From the NCBI RefSeq assembly GCF_907164915.1, contig NC_061869.1, forward strand, positions 40,300,840-40,364,839: a stretch of DNA of 64,000 nt. Reading direction: 5' to 3'. Made by a program: the position numbers and the translations under genes. Below the pieces are notes generated by a model. That model was given only the letters and a program-made list of their open reading frames with translations. It had not been told where the DNA came from and searched no databases. Shown in pieces: positions 1 through 12,024 of the stretch (positions are counted from its first letter, which is position 1; each line of letters starts with the position of its first letter). Origin of the DNA: Impatiens glandulifera. Its lineage: Eukaryota; Streptophyta; Magnoliopsida; Ericales; Balsaminaceae.

Positions 1-1272
1 CCCAATAGCCGAGCATGCGGTTCGACCATCCGACTTCGTCGAAGAGTGGTTAAGACGCTTTGAGCCTTTGTGAGGTTGATGACTTCCGCTTCCATCTCAG
101 CAATCTTTTTAAATTTCCGGTCAGCGGGATGTTCCGGTAGCATGTTTTTGTAGAAAATTTCCTGCCGGTTCAGGGCCCATTGAAAGTAGACGCCGCTTAC
201 AGCGTGAGCCTGCTCGTGAATTTCCATCATGATTTGGCGGACGAGATCATCTACCGTTTGCCGAATGTGTTCATCCCCGGATTCCGTTTGCTCAATCGGA
301 CCGGTTTCGACATTGTCCGTTCTTGCCGATTGTTCCTCGACTACCGGCTCTTTCCCTTTGCCAGTCCGATCCTCTCCGGTGTGGTGGGAAGCGGTTCGTC
401 TAGAGCTGGATGCCGAATTTTCTGTGTTCAGAGTGTCAGACTGCGGATTAGCCGATCTGGTTGGCTGCTTATCCACCCTGCTTTCGGATTTGTCTTTGGC
501 CGAAGCCGTTTTCTTTCTATCCTGTCTTTTCTTTCGGCCGCTTGTAGAACCGGAGGCATTCTTTTTGCCCTATTTCTCCTCCGGTTTAAGGAATCGATGA
601 GCTTTTACGATTTTGTTGGGCGGAAGAAAAACACCGGGGCCGGTATTAGCGTTGAAATGACGCATCAGCTTGCCGAGTGGAACGGCGTATCCCCAAGACC
701 GTTTGGATGTCGGATCCACCATCTCACATAGGTTTGTGAAGATTACCTTTGCCCAGTTAACTTTGATGTCGTTGACTATACCGGCAATCATATCAATCTT
801 CATTCGGGTGAGGCTATCATAGTTGCCTCCCCGCGCTTGAACCGATTTAGACAGAATTTCGCATAGCGGTCTAAATTCCGGTTTCAGTGATGTTTTTCAT
901 ACCGGATACCGCTATTGGGTCCTCCGTATCCGAAATATCCCGGCAAACCGCCTGGAATGTCACCTCGTCTGTGACCACCGAGAAGTCGGTCGCCTTGGTA
1001 GGTAGATGTAGTACTTCAGCAACTGACTCCTTCGTTAGTTTAAACGGTTGTCCGCCTATAGTTTCGGTTATTGTCCCTTCAGTGAGGGCGGCGGTTTGAA
1101 AGAACTCGGTGACTGCCTCTTGATACAAGACAAACGGTCCGTTCAAGAAGTGTTCAAGACCGGACTCTGAGATCTGGGTTCACACATGTTTTGCTTCCGC
1201 CGATCCATTTGCCCGAACTTCATCGAAGTCGACCTGGACGATGTGGTTGAAAAGCACAAATTCGCGACCCAT
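1..1272 (-). pseudogene. accessory ORF x3 of element A (N-terminal domain plus start of coiled-coil tail)
   Basis: Homologue of the x3 gene of element B (57,806 onward). The start codon at 1272-1270 gives MGREFVLF, matching MGRDSVLF in B. The N-terminal domain carries the cassette signatures VDF, ESGLEHFL, FFQTA, a LP motif (LHLP), NWAKVIF and TGPG. It is damaged by a stop near 1,180, a frameshift near 900 and a TAG at 570-572. Below 570 the frame stays open to the window edge and encodes a Lys/Ser-rich linker followed by a helical region. No catalytic motif is visible and the function is unknown. The rest of the tail lies to the left of the window. Confidence 0.75.
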
Positions 1273-1390
1273 CGTAGGATGAAAAGACCGAGAGATCAAG
1301 AGATTGAGAGGTTTGAGAGATTTGAGAGTTTTGAAAGCTAGAGAGAGAAAGCTGTTTCGCGTGAGAATGAAATAAAATGGCTAAAAACCG

Positions 1391-1398
1391 TATTTATA
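1391..1398 (-). promoter_or_regulatory. TATA box for x3 in element A
   Basis: TATAAATA on the minus strand, 119 bp upstream of the x3 start codon. B has the identical octamer 118 bp upstream of its x3 (57,681-57,688). The conserved spacing between diverged copies supports a real promoter. Confidence 0.6.
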
Positions 1399-1513
1399 GT
1401 CGCGGGTTGAAAGTTCAACCGCCGCGAACTGTCACGTCAAGTTTGGGCGGGAATTTTCCCTCCAAAAGATTCTGTGCGGCAACCGATAGGCGAGAAATTT
1501 GAGCGGGCTTTTG

Positions 1514-1650
1514 ATGCGGTTATCTAACCGGCGATGAGACGGTTTGTTCTTGTAACCGATGATGAAGCGGTTATTTAACCGGTGAAGAGGCGATTTGTTC
1601 TTGTAACCGATGATGAAGCAGTTATTTAACCGGTGAAGAGGCGGTTTGCG
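1514..1650. repeat. 51-bp tandem repeat upstream of x3 in element A
   Basis: About two and a half copies of a 51-bp unit containing TTGTTCTTGTAACCGATG and TTATTTAACCGG. The unit is rich in AACCGG/CCGGTT. It lies upstream of the x3 TATA box in A; the corresponding segment in B is not organised this way. Confidence 0.75.
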
Positions 1651-1818
1651 ATTTTGATCGGTTATTTAGCATTTTTAGCCGGTTACTCATTTTAATAGAT
1701 ATTCTAATAATACGATTTTGACCCGGTTTAGAAATTCAAATAATCATTCAATGAGAAAGGTCATAACAGAGACCGATACATGGATTGGTTTAGAGTACAA
1801 AAGATACAAGATTATAAC

Positions 1819-2520
1819 TTATGTAATAATTATTTTTGAGAGCTTGTCCTCCACCCCTTCCTCATGGAAGACATTTGATAAGTACGCCAGTGTACCAGGT
1901 CCAAAATCTGGACTATGTGCAAGAAGGAGCCGGCTTATGTGGGGGGCGTAGCCGAGACCTTTCTTTGTCTCGACCATATTCTTTAGGTTATTGAAGATGA
2001 CCGATGACCAATTTATGGGGGTGTGGCTGACGATGTAGGTCATCATGTCGAAGACTCTCTTAGAGTAGTGTTGGTTCGGAGATTAGCAGATGATGGATCG
2101 GTTGACAATCTCGTGAAGGAGTTGGATGTGATGGGTGAGGCGGGTTTTCAGACCGTGGTTCTTCACCGATACCTCGGTTCCGAAGAACAATTCCGAATAG
2201 TCAATTGCTGCTCTGCCCACCCGGGATGGGAAATCGGAAAACCCTTCAGTGGGCAGATTAAACATTCGGGGGAATGCGCTTTCGTTCAGAAAAACGGTGC
2301 GGTTTTTCACCACGGAAACAATGACATCGCCACTCATGGATGCATTGTTGAAGAATTCCATTACTTCTGGAATTAGCATAGGTCCGGATTCTTCGAGAAA
2401 ATCACGAAGGCCGGTATCGATTATGGATTCAAAAAGGAGTTCCTTCACTTAAAGATCATCAACTTGGAGGACTGAGTCGAAATCAATGCTCATATAGTTT
2501 TTTAGTGTACGGTTCGATAT
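1819..2520 (-). pseudogene. accessory ORF x2 of element A
   Basis: Homologous over its length to the intact 233-codon x2 of B (56,503-57,204), with shared motifs IDTGLRDFLEESGP, FFNNAS, FNLPTEGFSDFP, NRSIIC and NWSSVIF. The start codon is changed to ATA (2520-2518). There is a stop near 2,451 and a CAA-to-TAA change after NRSIIC near 2,080; the rest is open. Function unknown. It has its own TATA box upstream and lies between x1 and x3 in the same orientation as pol. Confidence 0.75.
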
Positions 2521-2603
2521 TCTTTCAAATTTTGCTAAGAGAGGGAGAGTTTAAGAAATTCTGATTTGTTTGAAGGTATGTTGGATTGTCAAGAGGAGGT
2601 TCC

Positions 2604-2610
2604 TTATATA
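2604..2610 (-). promoter_or_regulatory. TATA box for x2 in element A
   Basis: TATATAA followed by GGAAC on the minus strand, about 84 bp upstream of the x2 start site. The same block, TATATAAGGAAC, precedes x2 in B by 77-83 bp. Confidence 0.6.
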
Positions 2611-2937
2611 GATTTGAGATTGGAGGGAAAATAGGAACATTTAATGCAGATATTCCGTTTTGTCTTATTTATGATGGGAATATTTATGTTCCCAAAACTC
2701 CTTGTGAAGGAGTTACTTTTGACCGGTTGCGGAGCTCGAGGTGGAGAATCTAGTTAGAAAGTAACTAAGTTTGTGTAATTTCCCATGTAGTTGGAATTTG
2801 AAAGTTACTTTCCATTAATGAAAGAGAAATACAAGAAACCGAAAGATACATAATCTAAACCGAAATGGTCATAATGGAATGGGATCACGATACAACCGGT
2901 ACGTGCAGCAAAATAACCGGTTGTAGGAGGGAATGAC

Positions 2938-3681
2938 TTAATTGCCAGAGGAGTTGAGGTGTCGATTCTTCTTTTTCCAGGCCTTCTCGAACCGCTCATA
3001 GAACGAGTCGGAAACCTCCTTGGTTATGACCTGGGCATGGTTCAACCCTTCACCCGGACAGAGTGGAACCCCAAGTTCCAAAAGTAGGCAGCTGATCTGG
3101 GGGACGAGGCCGGTTTGGCGAATGCCGATCATCCAGGTCAGAACATCGAACAACACCCTGGACCAGTTGACTGGAGTATTCGTTGTGATAGCAGTCATCA
3201 TGTTGAAAATTGCAGCACAGTAGGTGTTGGTCACATCCTTTCCTAGGATGCCTCGACCGATGATATCGTTGAGAAGCTGGTATTCAGCTCTCAATGATGC
3301 CCTAGCACCGTGGTCACTGACCGGACGATTTGACCGAGAGAAGTTCAGAGATATTTCGACCTTTAGTTCGACCAGAGCGTTTAGGTCGGTGAGCCCTTGC
3401 TTCGGAAGATTGAAGCATCTGGCGAAGTCACCCTCCGTGAAATCAAACACGGTCCCTCCGACCTTGGACTGAATGTGGGCGTCGAAGTGAGGGGTACCTC
3501 GGAAAACCCTGACGTTGTAGAAAAATTCCGGGAGGGTTTCGGGAAAAATGACATGTTTGTCATCTAGAAAGGATTTTAGACCGGTGTCTTCAAGTGACTT
3601 AATCATCTTGAAGACTTCATAATGCTCTATACCTTGAGCTGAATCGAAATCAACTTGAAAAATGTTTGGAAACTGAGACAT
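2938..3681 (-). CDS. accessory protein x1 of element A, intact, 247 aa
   Basis: Uninterrupted ORF with the same start, stop and length as x1 of B (55,325-56,068). By eye about 43 of 247 residues differ, with no indels. Signatures in order: QVDF near residue 10, SLEDTGLK at 28-35, a FP.T..EF.YN block near 46-56, GTVFDFTE at 76-83, a NLPKQGL motif near 91, AEYQLLND near 132-139, TPVNWSRVLFDV near 168-179, QISCLLL near 196 and a basic C-terminus. No signal peptide, membrane segment or known catalytic motif is visible. It resembles, from memory, the group of putative plant transposon proteins; the function is unknown. It follows RNase H in the same orientation and has its own TATA box. Confidence 0.85.
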   Translation of the reverse strand: MSQFPNIFQVDFDSAQGIEHYEVFKMIKSLEDTGLKSFLDDKHVIFPETLPEFFYNVRVFRGTPHFDAHIQSKVGGTVFDFTEGDFARCFNLPKQGLTDLNALVELKVEISLNFSRSNRPVSDHGARASLRAEYQLLNDIIGRGILGKDVTNTYCAAIFNMMTAITTNTPVNWSRVLFDVLTWMIGIRQTGLVPQISCLLLELGVPLCPGEGLNHAQVITKEVSDSFYERFEKAWKKKNRHLNSSGN

Positions 3682-3741
3682 TTTGTCTTAGTGAGAGGAT
3701 AAGTTAAAACTTGTGATTATTTTGTCTGATGTTTGCCTAAC

Positions 3742-3748
3742 TTATATA
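3742..3748 (-). promoter_or_regulatory. TATA box for x1 in element A
   Basis: TATATAA on the minus strand in the context CCACTAATATATAAGTTAG, about 61 bp upstream of the x1 ATG. B has the same context 61-67 bp upstream of its x1. Confidence 0.6.
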
Positions 3749-4210
3749 TTAGTGGTGGGATGATTGTATTATCCAGTGTACAACAGGTGATAAGGTCTAT
3801 TAACCATAGGATATAACATATTTGCATGAAATGGGCATGTCTACAACCTAGGATGTGAGTCATAGACCTGGACGGTGAAAGATATCATATCTTCACGTCT
3901 TTTGAGGTATGACCATTTTGTTTTGAAAAGGTAACTTTTAAGAACAGATAAGTTTAAACATAGATAATTATTCCGTTTATGTTCGGAAGCCAAATAATCC
4001 GAAGTATACTATTTCCAAACCGTTTAGTTTTCAGTTATTCGTTCCGATGCGGTTAATTGGTGCATGCACTAAGTAACCGGTCGGTTTACTGTAACTGATA
4101 GACAAAGCGGTTCTTCAATAGGCACCTTGGTGAATTTGTATTCTGACAGGTTAGGAAGAACTACCGGTTTTGTCTGCACGAACCGATTTTCCTTTTAGAC
4201 ATTTTAGTGG

Positions 4211-7200
4211 ATGAGCTGACTAATATCGGTTAAACCGAGTATGTTTCTGAAGTGAGAAAACTTAGCTTCCTGCAGGGGCTTTGTGAAGATATCGGCTACT
4301 TGTTGTTCTATTGATACGTATTCCAGCCAGATATGCTTTAGTATGACATGTTCTCGGATGAAGTGTGTCTTATATCGATGTGCTTGGTTCTTGAATGTAG
4401 AACCGGATTGTATGTGATTGTTATAGCACTTGTGTTATCACAGAATATTGGAGATTCTTCGGCTGTGATACCGAAATCCTTCAGTTGTTGTTGGATCCAC
4501 AGGAGTTGTGAACAACAACTTCCGGCTGCCAGATATTCAGCTTCTGCGGTTGACGTGGCAACCGATGTCTGTTTCTTGTTGTGCCATGAAACAAGCCGAT
4601 CACCTAGGAATTGGCATGTTCCGTTGGTACTTTTTCTGTCCACTTTACAACCTGCATAATCTGCATCCGAGTAGCTTGTGAGGTTGAAAGATGAATCCTT
4701 TGGATACCATAGACCGACTTCAGGAGTTCCCTTTAGATATTTCAAGATTCGCTTTGCGGCTGTGTAGTGGGACTGTTTTGGATTAGCCTTGAATCTCCCA
4801 CACACACCAACCCGCAAATAGTATATCCGGTCTACTTGCTGTCAGGTATAGAAGAGAACCAATGATTCCTCGGTAGGCTGTCAGATCTATTGCCTGACCG
4901 TCGTCATCCTTGTCTAATTTTATTGATGAACTCATTGGAGTAGCGGCAGAGGAGCATGTGTCCATCCCAAATTTCTTTAGAAGTTCATTTGTGTATTTGG
5001 GTTGACTTATGAAAGTTCCTTCTTCGAGTTGCTTAACCTGAAGGCCTAGGAAGAAACTTAATTCTCTCATCATACTCATCTCAAATTTGTTAGTCATCAA
5101 GGTTGAGAATTTATCACATAGCTTAGGATCGGTTGAACCGAAGATGATATCATCCACATATATTTGAACAATTAGGATGTGTTCCTTTTTCTCAAATTTA
5201 AATAGTGTTTTATCCACCGAACTAATGGTGAAATCGTGATTTAACAAGAATGCGGTTAGTGTATCATACCAAGCCCTAGGAGCTTGTTTTAAAACGTATA
5301 GTGCTTTGTTTAAACGGTATACATGGTTAGGTAGGTCAACATTTTTAAAACCGGGTAGTTGTTCAACATATACTTCCTCACGTAGGTCACCATTTAAAAA
5401 TGCACTTTTAACATCCATTTGAAAAACCTTAAAGTTTTTGAAAGCAGCAAAAGCTAGAAAAATCCTAATAGCTTCAATCCGAGCTACATGGGCAAATGAT
5501 TCTTCAAAATCAATGCCTTCTTCCTGTTTGTATCCTTGTGCCACTGATCTGGCTTTGTCCTCGTGACCAAACCGTCTTTATTGAGTTTATTTCTGAATAC
5601 CCATCTTGTTCCTATGACCGGTTGATCATTCGGTCTAGGGACTAGATACCAGACTTTATTACTCTCAAACTGGTTTAACTCTTCTTGCATTCCCAGGATC
5701 CAATCCGGATCTGACAATGCTTCATCCACCTTTTTCGGCTCAATCTGGGATATGAAGGAGGAATTAAAGTATTCCTCCAGAATTTGTCGCCTAGTTCGAA
5801 CAGGTTTTGAAGGGTCACCTATAATTAGCTCAGGAGGATGATTTTGTTCCTTTTGAGATTCGGTTCAGGAGTGTCTACCAAATCACCGTTTACTTGATCA
5901 AGGCTAGACATATCGGTAGGCTAAACAAATGTCTCTAACCGACCGATTTCCTCAATTTGAACCGAGGTGTCAGCTTCCTGCTGTGTGACAGCTTGATCCG
6001 GTTGGGTTTCATCATTACCCATTTGGTCATGGACAAACCGTCTGAAAACCGGAATCTCATCTTCACTATTATAATGGATATTGTTGTTTTCCAATCTGTT
6101 GTGTAGATCAAAGGATGATGTAGTGTTACTTTCAACCGATTCATCGAAAATGACATGAAGAGATTCCTCTACGGTTAAAGTTCTAGTGTTATATACTCTA
6201 TATGCTTTACTAACTGCTGAGTAACCTAGCATGAACCCAATATCGGATTTTGCATCAAAAGGAGATAGGTAATTTTTGCCATTTATGTGAATGTAACATT
6301 TACAACCAAAAATTTTAAGATACCTAATGTTGGGAATCCTATCAAAGTATACTTCATACAGTATTTTGTTGTGAAATTTGTTGATCAAAGACCGGTTTTG
6401 CGTGTAACATGCGGTGCTGATAGCTTCAGCCCAGAATTTTTGAGCAACGCCCGAATCGGCTATCATGGACCTTGCGGCTTCCTTGAGAGTTCGGTTTCTT
6501 CTCTCGGTCAGGCCATTCTATTGAGGAGTCCTAGCACTAAACAACTCGTGTCTAATACCGGATTCATCAAGAAATGCATTTAGTGTACTATTTGTAAATT
6601 CGGTTCCTCTATCACTCCTAATGCTGTTGATGCGTGTTGATTTTTCATTTTGTAAACGTTTAAGCAATGTAATTAAATTTAATGCGGTTTCACATTTGGA
6701 TGACAAAAATATTACCCATGTATACCTAGAATAATCATCAACAACTACCATAGTGTAAAGCATGCCACCTAGGCTGACGACCCTAATCGGTCCAAATAGG
6801 TCCATGTGAAGGAGATCTAAGCATCGGTTAGACTGAATGTGTCCTTTACTCTTAAAAGTTGATTTAGTTTGTTTACCCATTTGACATGCTGAACAAACCT
6901 TATCCTTATTGAATACAATATCAGGAATTCGTTCAACTAGCTTTTTACCGCGGATATAGTTTAAAGTTTTCAGGTTTAAGTGGTTTAACCTTTTATGCCA
7001 CAGCCAGGTTTGATCGGTTTTAGCTACCATACAAATCGGATGTTCTATTTCATTTTGCCAGTCTACCTTGTATATTTTTCCTAGCCTATTTCCGGTTAGT
7101 AGTATGTTACCTGAGAATTTTAACTAAGCATGCATGTTTAAGGAATTCTACAGTGTATCCAGCATCACACATTTGGCTAATGCTCAGCAAGTTAAAGTGT

Positions 7201-7466
7201 AGGTTTTCAACTAAGAGTACATTATCAATTGTTAAATTACCATGGATAATCTTACCCCTGCCCACAGTTCTACCTCTTGAGTTATCACCGAAAACAATCA
7301 TTGCACCGGTTTCTATTCTGATGTCGGTTAGAAAGTTTTTGTTTCCAGTCATGTGTCTGGAACAACCGCTGTCCAGGTACCATTCAGAGTTTCCTAGCCG
7401 TTTCTTCATATCCTGTAAAATATACATATTTACAACTATTTGGTACCCACATTTACTTGGGTCCAC
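4211..7466 (-). pseudogene. pol of element A: protease, integrase, reverse transcriptase, RNase H
   Basis: Pieces of a Copia polyprotein in order. Protease has WYLDSGCSRHMTG near 7,355. Integrase has its His-Cys domain (HKRLNHL with CSACQMGK), then HMDLFGPI, VVVDDYSRYTW and RSDRGTEF. The integrase C-terminal region is at 5,921-6,466. Reverse transcriptase has [12 protein letters not shown] near 5,420 and the catalytic YVDDIIFGS near 5,155. RNase H has SYSDADYAGC and STAEAEYLA, ending with the integrated-copy tail ADIFTKPLQ region near 4,270. It is interrupted by a frameshift near 7,107, a CAG-to-TAG change near 6,515, frameshifts near 5,880 and 5,545, and others near 4,800 and 4,360. It can no longer make an active polyprotein. 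Function while intact: cleavage of Gag-Pol, reverse transcription and integration. Confidence 0.92.
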
Positions 7467-7488
7467 AGATGATTAGTCCCTTAGGTAT

Positions 7489-9224
7489 CTAGACTTTAAT
7501 AAGTCGGACAACTTTTCCGGTTATAGTTTTAACTAGTTTTCCTGCACTCGGTTTGGAGTCTTTCTGCTTTCCTAAGAGTGCCTTATTTTGTGGTGGCCTT
7601 AGGTTTATTCTATGTGGTCGTGGATCGGCTTGCTTACCTTTTGGCCGGTTGGCTTTCCTTTTCTCAAGATGAAGCCATTTTTCGGAGTCAGTTGGACTTA
7701 CATAGGTTATTTCTTCTTCCGGTTTTGAATCACTTTCGTCGGTTGAAGAGCTCTTGACAAATTTACAAAGGGAAGATTGTCTTTTGTAAGCTTCGTCTTG
7801 TCCGAATGGTTCCGGTCGGCAGGTTTGTTGTCTTTGTATCCAAGACCAAATTTGCATTTGGGATGTCTCTTATATTTAGACAACTGGTTCACCATTTCAC
7901 TGGACCTTTTCCATGCGGCTATTCTATACCTGGTTCGAGCATCTTCCTCTTCGGTCAACTCTTGAACTGACTCCTTGAGCTGTTCAGTCTCAGAGGATAG
8001 TTCAGGTGCTGCCTCGGTTTCTAGGATTTCATCAGGTTGGGTACTATTGGTTTTAAGTTCGGACAGGGTTGGTGCTATTGGGTCGGTTCTAAAGTTGAGT
8101 TGGGTTGGTATTAAGGTTAGTAGATTATTGTACTCTACTACCATGTCATTTAGTGCATTAAATAATTCATCTTTAGTAAATTCTTCACAAGAAGTATCAC
8201 ATACCTGTTCTTCGTTTTCCATGAGACAGGTGAGTTCATCATCACTGTCACTGTGAGCCCATAAACTTCCTCCATCATCGGCTATCAGTGCTTTCTGAAC
8301 TTCTCTTCCTTCACCGGTTTGTTGATAGATGTTTTTATGGTTCTGATCATCCGGTTTTCGGTCATCCCATCTTGGTTTTCTGCATTCCCACCTGAAATGT
8401 CCCAAATAGTTGCAATTATAACATCTAACATTAGATTTATCACCGTAGTTATAGTTGTTGTTGTTTGTCGGTTGGCTTCTCTTCATAAATCTTCCAAACT
8501 TTTGTGCAAGCATTGCCATAGCATCCTCGGTAAACTGTTCAGCGGTTCTGATCGGTGCAGGAGCAACCGGTTTTATGGATGTGACCAAGGCTTTTGTGGA
8601 GGTTGAGGCAGAAACTTCATCTTCAATCCTAGATCTCATTTCAAACTCATATGCCTTAAGATCTTCGAATACATCGTGTAGCTTCATCTTTCTTAGACAG
8701 TTTGATTCCCTCATCACCATCGTCTTTATATCCCATGCACTGGGAAGAGACCTTAACGCTTTCATGATGATTTCCTTGTTATCATACTTCTTTCCAAGGA
8801 TTGATAGCTCATCTATCACATCTGTGAACCGGTCACTGTACTCCCTCATTGTTTCTCCCGGTTTCATCTTAATGTTTTCGAAATTCTAGGTAGCCACCAT
8901 TATCTTATTTTCCTTGGTTCTTTCGTTTCCCTCATGAATCTGAATCACCATATCCAATATTTCCTTTGCGGTTTTGCGATCTCTGACCTTACAAAAGGTG
9001 TTCCTATCCAAACCGTTGATGATGCGGTTTCTAGCATGATTGTCCAGATTGTTTCTTCTCCTATCATCAGTTGTCCAACCCTTTCTGTCTTTGTCAATCT
9101 TTATCGGTCCTTCAGTCAGGATGAACTGCATCTCGTCATCCATGGTAATTAGGTGCAGATGCATGCGTACCTTCCAGTTGGCAAAATCGTCACCTTCTAG
9201 CATTGGGGGCTTATCAAACGACAT
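7489..9224 (-). pseudogene. gag of element A
   Basis: Nucleocapsid-capsid precursor of a Copia element. It begins MSFDKPPMLEGDDFANWK at 9,224, has a capsid-like helical region, and a CCHC zinc knuckle CYNCNYLGHFRWEC near 8,430. The tail contains SPTDSEKWLH near 7,690. A TAG at 8,886-8,888 interrupts the frame after codon 112; the same codon is TAG in element B. A frameshift near 7,765 separates the last part. The linker frame runs into a TAA at the gag/pol junction (just after GPK, near 7,453) that is also shared with B, and pol continues in the +1 frame. Confidence 0.9.
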
Positions 9225-9243
9225 TCTTGCTTGAGTATTGAAA

Positions 9244-9262
9244 CTAACTGCTCTGATACCAA
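9244..9262 (-). other. primer-binding site of element A
   Basis: Minus strand reads TTGGTATCAGAGCAGTTAG immediately inside the 5' LTR. TGGTATCAGAGC is the complement of the 3' end of plant initiator methionine tRNA, the usual primer of plant LTR retrotransposons. Confidence 0.9.
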
Positions 9263-9263
9263 T

Positions 9264-10408
9264 TGTTAGGATCTAGGTCGCGGCTGGAGGACCGGGGTCT
9301 GGCCGGTTAGCGCGTTTCACTCAAAGGTTGGTGATTAATCTAGTTAGAGATTAACACCGGGGTTTCAATACTACACAAACTGTCACAAACCTTTGAACCG
9401 AGTTCAAGTGCGGAAGTGGTTTGTTTCAGGTTGAAGCAACACACAAACAGGATGGACATAACCGGATTTAGATAGGATCGGTTTGGAGTATAGTGGGTCG
9501 GTTTGGGATTCAGTAATTCAGGTTAGGTAGAATCGGTTAGAGTACAAGGCTGGCAGAAAGTAAATGATAAGACAGATTTTTATGGATGTTCGGAGATAAA
9601 ACTCCTACGTCACCCCTTCCTCTCGAAACCGCGATAAGGATATTCACTTAATGAATACACAAACACAATCCGATCGAGACTTATTTTCTGCTCGATAACA
9701 CCCGTACAATTTTAACCGAAATTGTAATCTAACTTCAAACACACACCTGAGCTCTTAATCTTAGAGAGATGAAACACAGTTTTTGACTTAGGTTGTTGAG
9801 AGCTTCTCTGAATTGTGTAACCGCGTTTAGTTCTCTTCAGCTCCTTCTTTTATAGGTGAAATGTGCCAACGGTCACATTTCATCACCTTGAATCTGATTA
9901 GCTGAGAAGAGGTTCAGTGATTCAGACCTGGCGGTCTAGACTTCCAGTTTATAGCTCAAACCGGCTAGGTTTGTCTTTTACTTAGTATGGCAACTGTCGG
10001 TTGGACAGTTGCCTGTAACTGGAGGATTGCGTCTCTGATTTATCCCGGAGTGGAAAGATCCTGTCGGACGATCTTCTGCCGCCTGCAGATTGTCCTCAGA
10101 CTTGTATAGATATGGTAATACTAGGATCTGTCCTTTGGTATCATCTTTAACAGATACTCAAAATATCTATTTGCACCGGTCGGTCGTTTAAGTTTAACTT
10201 CTGGTTTTTCATGACTTCAGGTTGACCGAATGTCCAACGATTTTGGCCTTATTGTCTGACCGATCTTGTCTTCTTTATCGGTTAAGTTTATGGTCGGTTG
10301 GGTTGCTTGACCGGTTGAGTAACTTGACCGATTGGATTCTTTAACCGTTCCTGCACAGGAAGTTTATTTTTGTTAAGTCCTATTTAACCGGTCTAATTTT
10401 ATATAACA
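9264..10408 (-). repeat. 5' LTR of element A
   Basis: 1,145 bp. Read on the minus strand it runs from TGTTATATAAAATTAGACC to GACCTAGATCCTAACA, matching the two LTRs of B. The promoter TATA box (TATAAAA on the minus strand) is at 9,848-9,854. The LTR is rich in AACCGG. It directly abuts RT-coding sequence of Copia D. Confidence 0.9.
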
Positions 10409-11325
10409 CCCATCTGGTTCCAATAACCGATTGATTAGTCGGTATTGGTGTTAGATGCCACACTTTATTTATTTCAAATTGATTCAATTCCTCTTGTATT
10501 GCATTGATATATTCTGGATCAAGTAGTGCTTCATTAATCTTCTTTGGCTCAATTTGAAAAATAAAGGCGGCGTTTTCAATTTCATCCAGTAATTAGTGTT
10601 TGGTCCTAAGAGGAGCATTAGGATTACCAATTATCAATTCAGGTGGATAATTTTTGTTCCATTTGAAGTTTGGTCTAAAAGGATCAGACGTCTGTTTTGA
10701 TGACCCCGCGACGCCGAATTGTCAACTATCTGCTAACTTGTAGTTTGGACGTCTGGTTGACTCTCAATCGGATCAGCCATCTGATCAGACGAATGTTTCA
10801 TATTGGCCAGAGCTTCTTCATCACTATCAGATTCAAGACTTGTCGCTTTTAATCTGTTAGCAATTTCAATGAATTCGTCAGAATTATTTTCAACAAATTC
10901 ATCACAAACAACATGATAAGATTCTTCAACAATTAGTGTTTGATTGTTAAACACTCTATAAGCTTTACTGTCTGAGGAATATCCTAGCATGATTCCAGCA
11001 TCTACTTTAGCATCAAAAGTAGTCAAATGATTTTTCTCATTGTTGTGAATAAAACACTTACACCCGAAAATAAATATGAAACTTTTGGAATGCTTCCATA
11101 AAAGAGTTCACAAGGTATCTTGTAAAAGCGTTTATTAATCATTGACCGATTTTGTGTATAGCAAACTGTGTTTATGGGTTCTGCCCATAGCTTCTGAGAA
11201 ATACTTGAGTTGTCTAGCATAGATCTTGCTGCTTCCTTCAGTGTTCTGACTCTCCTCTCAGCAACACTATTTTTCTGTGGAGTTCTAGAACTAGACAACT
11301 CGTGTCTAATACCATCTTCACTAAA
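10409..11325 (-). pseudogene. Copia D, left half: integrase C-terminus and RT N-terminus
   Basis: Minus-strand fragments include an integrase tail (SSRTPQKN, TLKEAARSMLDN, QNRSMINK) at 11,023-11,298, a linker with GYSSDSKAYRVFN and VEESYHVV at 10,733-11,026, and an RT start with VIGTRW near 10,425. Frameshifts separate them. The left end is cut by the LTR of A. The right end stops just before codons that continue exactly in the fragment at 31,003-31,435, so the two look like one element split apart. Confidence 0.8.
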
Positions 11326-11487
11326 CTCACTAGAATTGAAAGTATTGTAATAAGATAGTTTATTTACGTTTTTAGCTTTTTAGCTTTATTTAGAATGATA
11401 CAGCTTCAAAATTATTCTAGGCCTGTCTAGAATGTTCTCTTAAACTCGTGATTTTTTTCTCATTTTTGGTAATTTTTAATGAAATGA
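11324..11487 (+). mobile_element. LINE 3'-end fragment without poly(A)
   Basis: Close match to the last 165 bp before the poly(A) of the LINE ending at 31,002, beginning with AACTCACTAGAATT and ending at AATTTTTAATGAAATGA. The final 20-25 bp and the poly(A) are absent. Its 5' junction is with Copia D coding sequence. Confidence 0.8.
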
Positions 11488-12024
11488 CCATAATTGTTTA
11501 AGTTGTTTAAGTGTTAAAGTCATGTTTAATTTTCATTATGTCCATCTTAAGTTTTAAGTGAGATTATTACTCTTGGATTGGGTTAACTTTCTTTCAAACA
11601 AATATATTTTAAAATAATTTTAAATGATAAAATATTTTTCAGAAAACACCTACATTTATTCTTTTACTTAAGAATTTTTGTATTTGAGGTAGTCCAATGG
11701 TTAAAATAACTTTAAATATGATATAATTTATTTGGAATAACTTTATATAATATTTTGTATACTTTTTTTAAGTATCAAATACCTACTCAAGCAAGTACCT
11801 ACTCTAGTTAACACATTTTCTAATGATACTACCCTTTGTTATGAATCTATCATGGTGATAATTTATTCTACATAACACAAAAATAAAATAATACTTTATA
11901 ATATTAAAAACTTAATTTAAACCATATATAGCAACCACAAATGTCATTATAATTTATGAGAGCCTTTGAAATGACTACAACCAAATAACTCATTAAAACC
12001 TCAAATATATAAACATCAAATTAA
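11488..12024. other. AT-rich non-coding DNA
   Basis: No ORF, repeat family or RNA gene that I can support. It is the downstream flank of the RCD1-like gene. Confidence 0.5.

Larger units (their letters stand above)
1..10408 (-). mobile_element. Copia element A, Sirevirus-like, left end outside window
   Basis: Reading leftward on the minus strand this element shows 5' LTR, primer-binding site, gag, protease, integrase, reverse transcriptase, RNase H and three accessory ORFs. The window starts inside the third, so the 3' end of the element is missing. The order integrase before reverse transcriptase is Copia. It is collinear with element B at 48,537-62,066 on the other strand over its whole visible length. 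The 5' LTR abuts Copia D sequence at 10,409, so A is inserted into the RT region of D; the candidate target duplication CCCAT (10,409-10,413) cannot be tested because the other end lies outside. Several stops and frameshifts make A non-autonomous. Confidence 0.93.
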
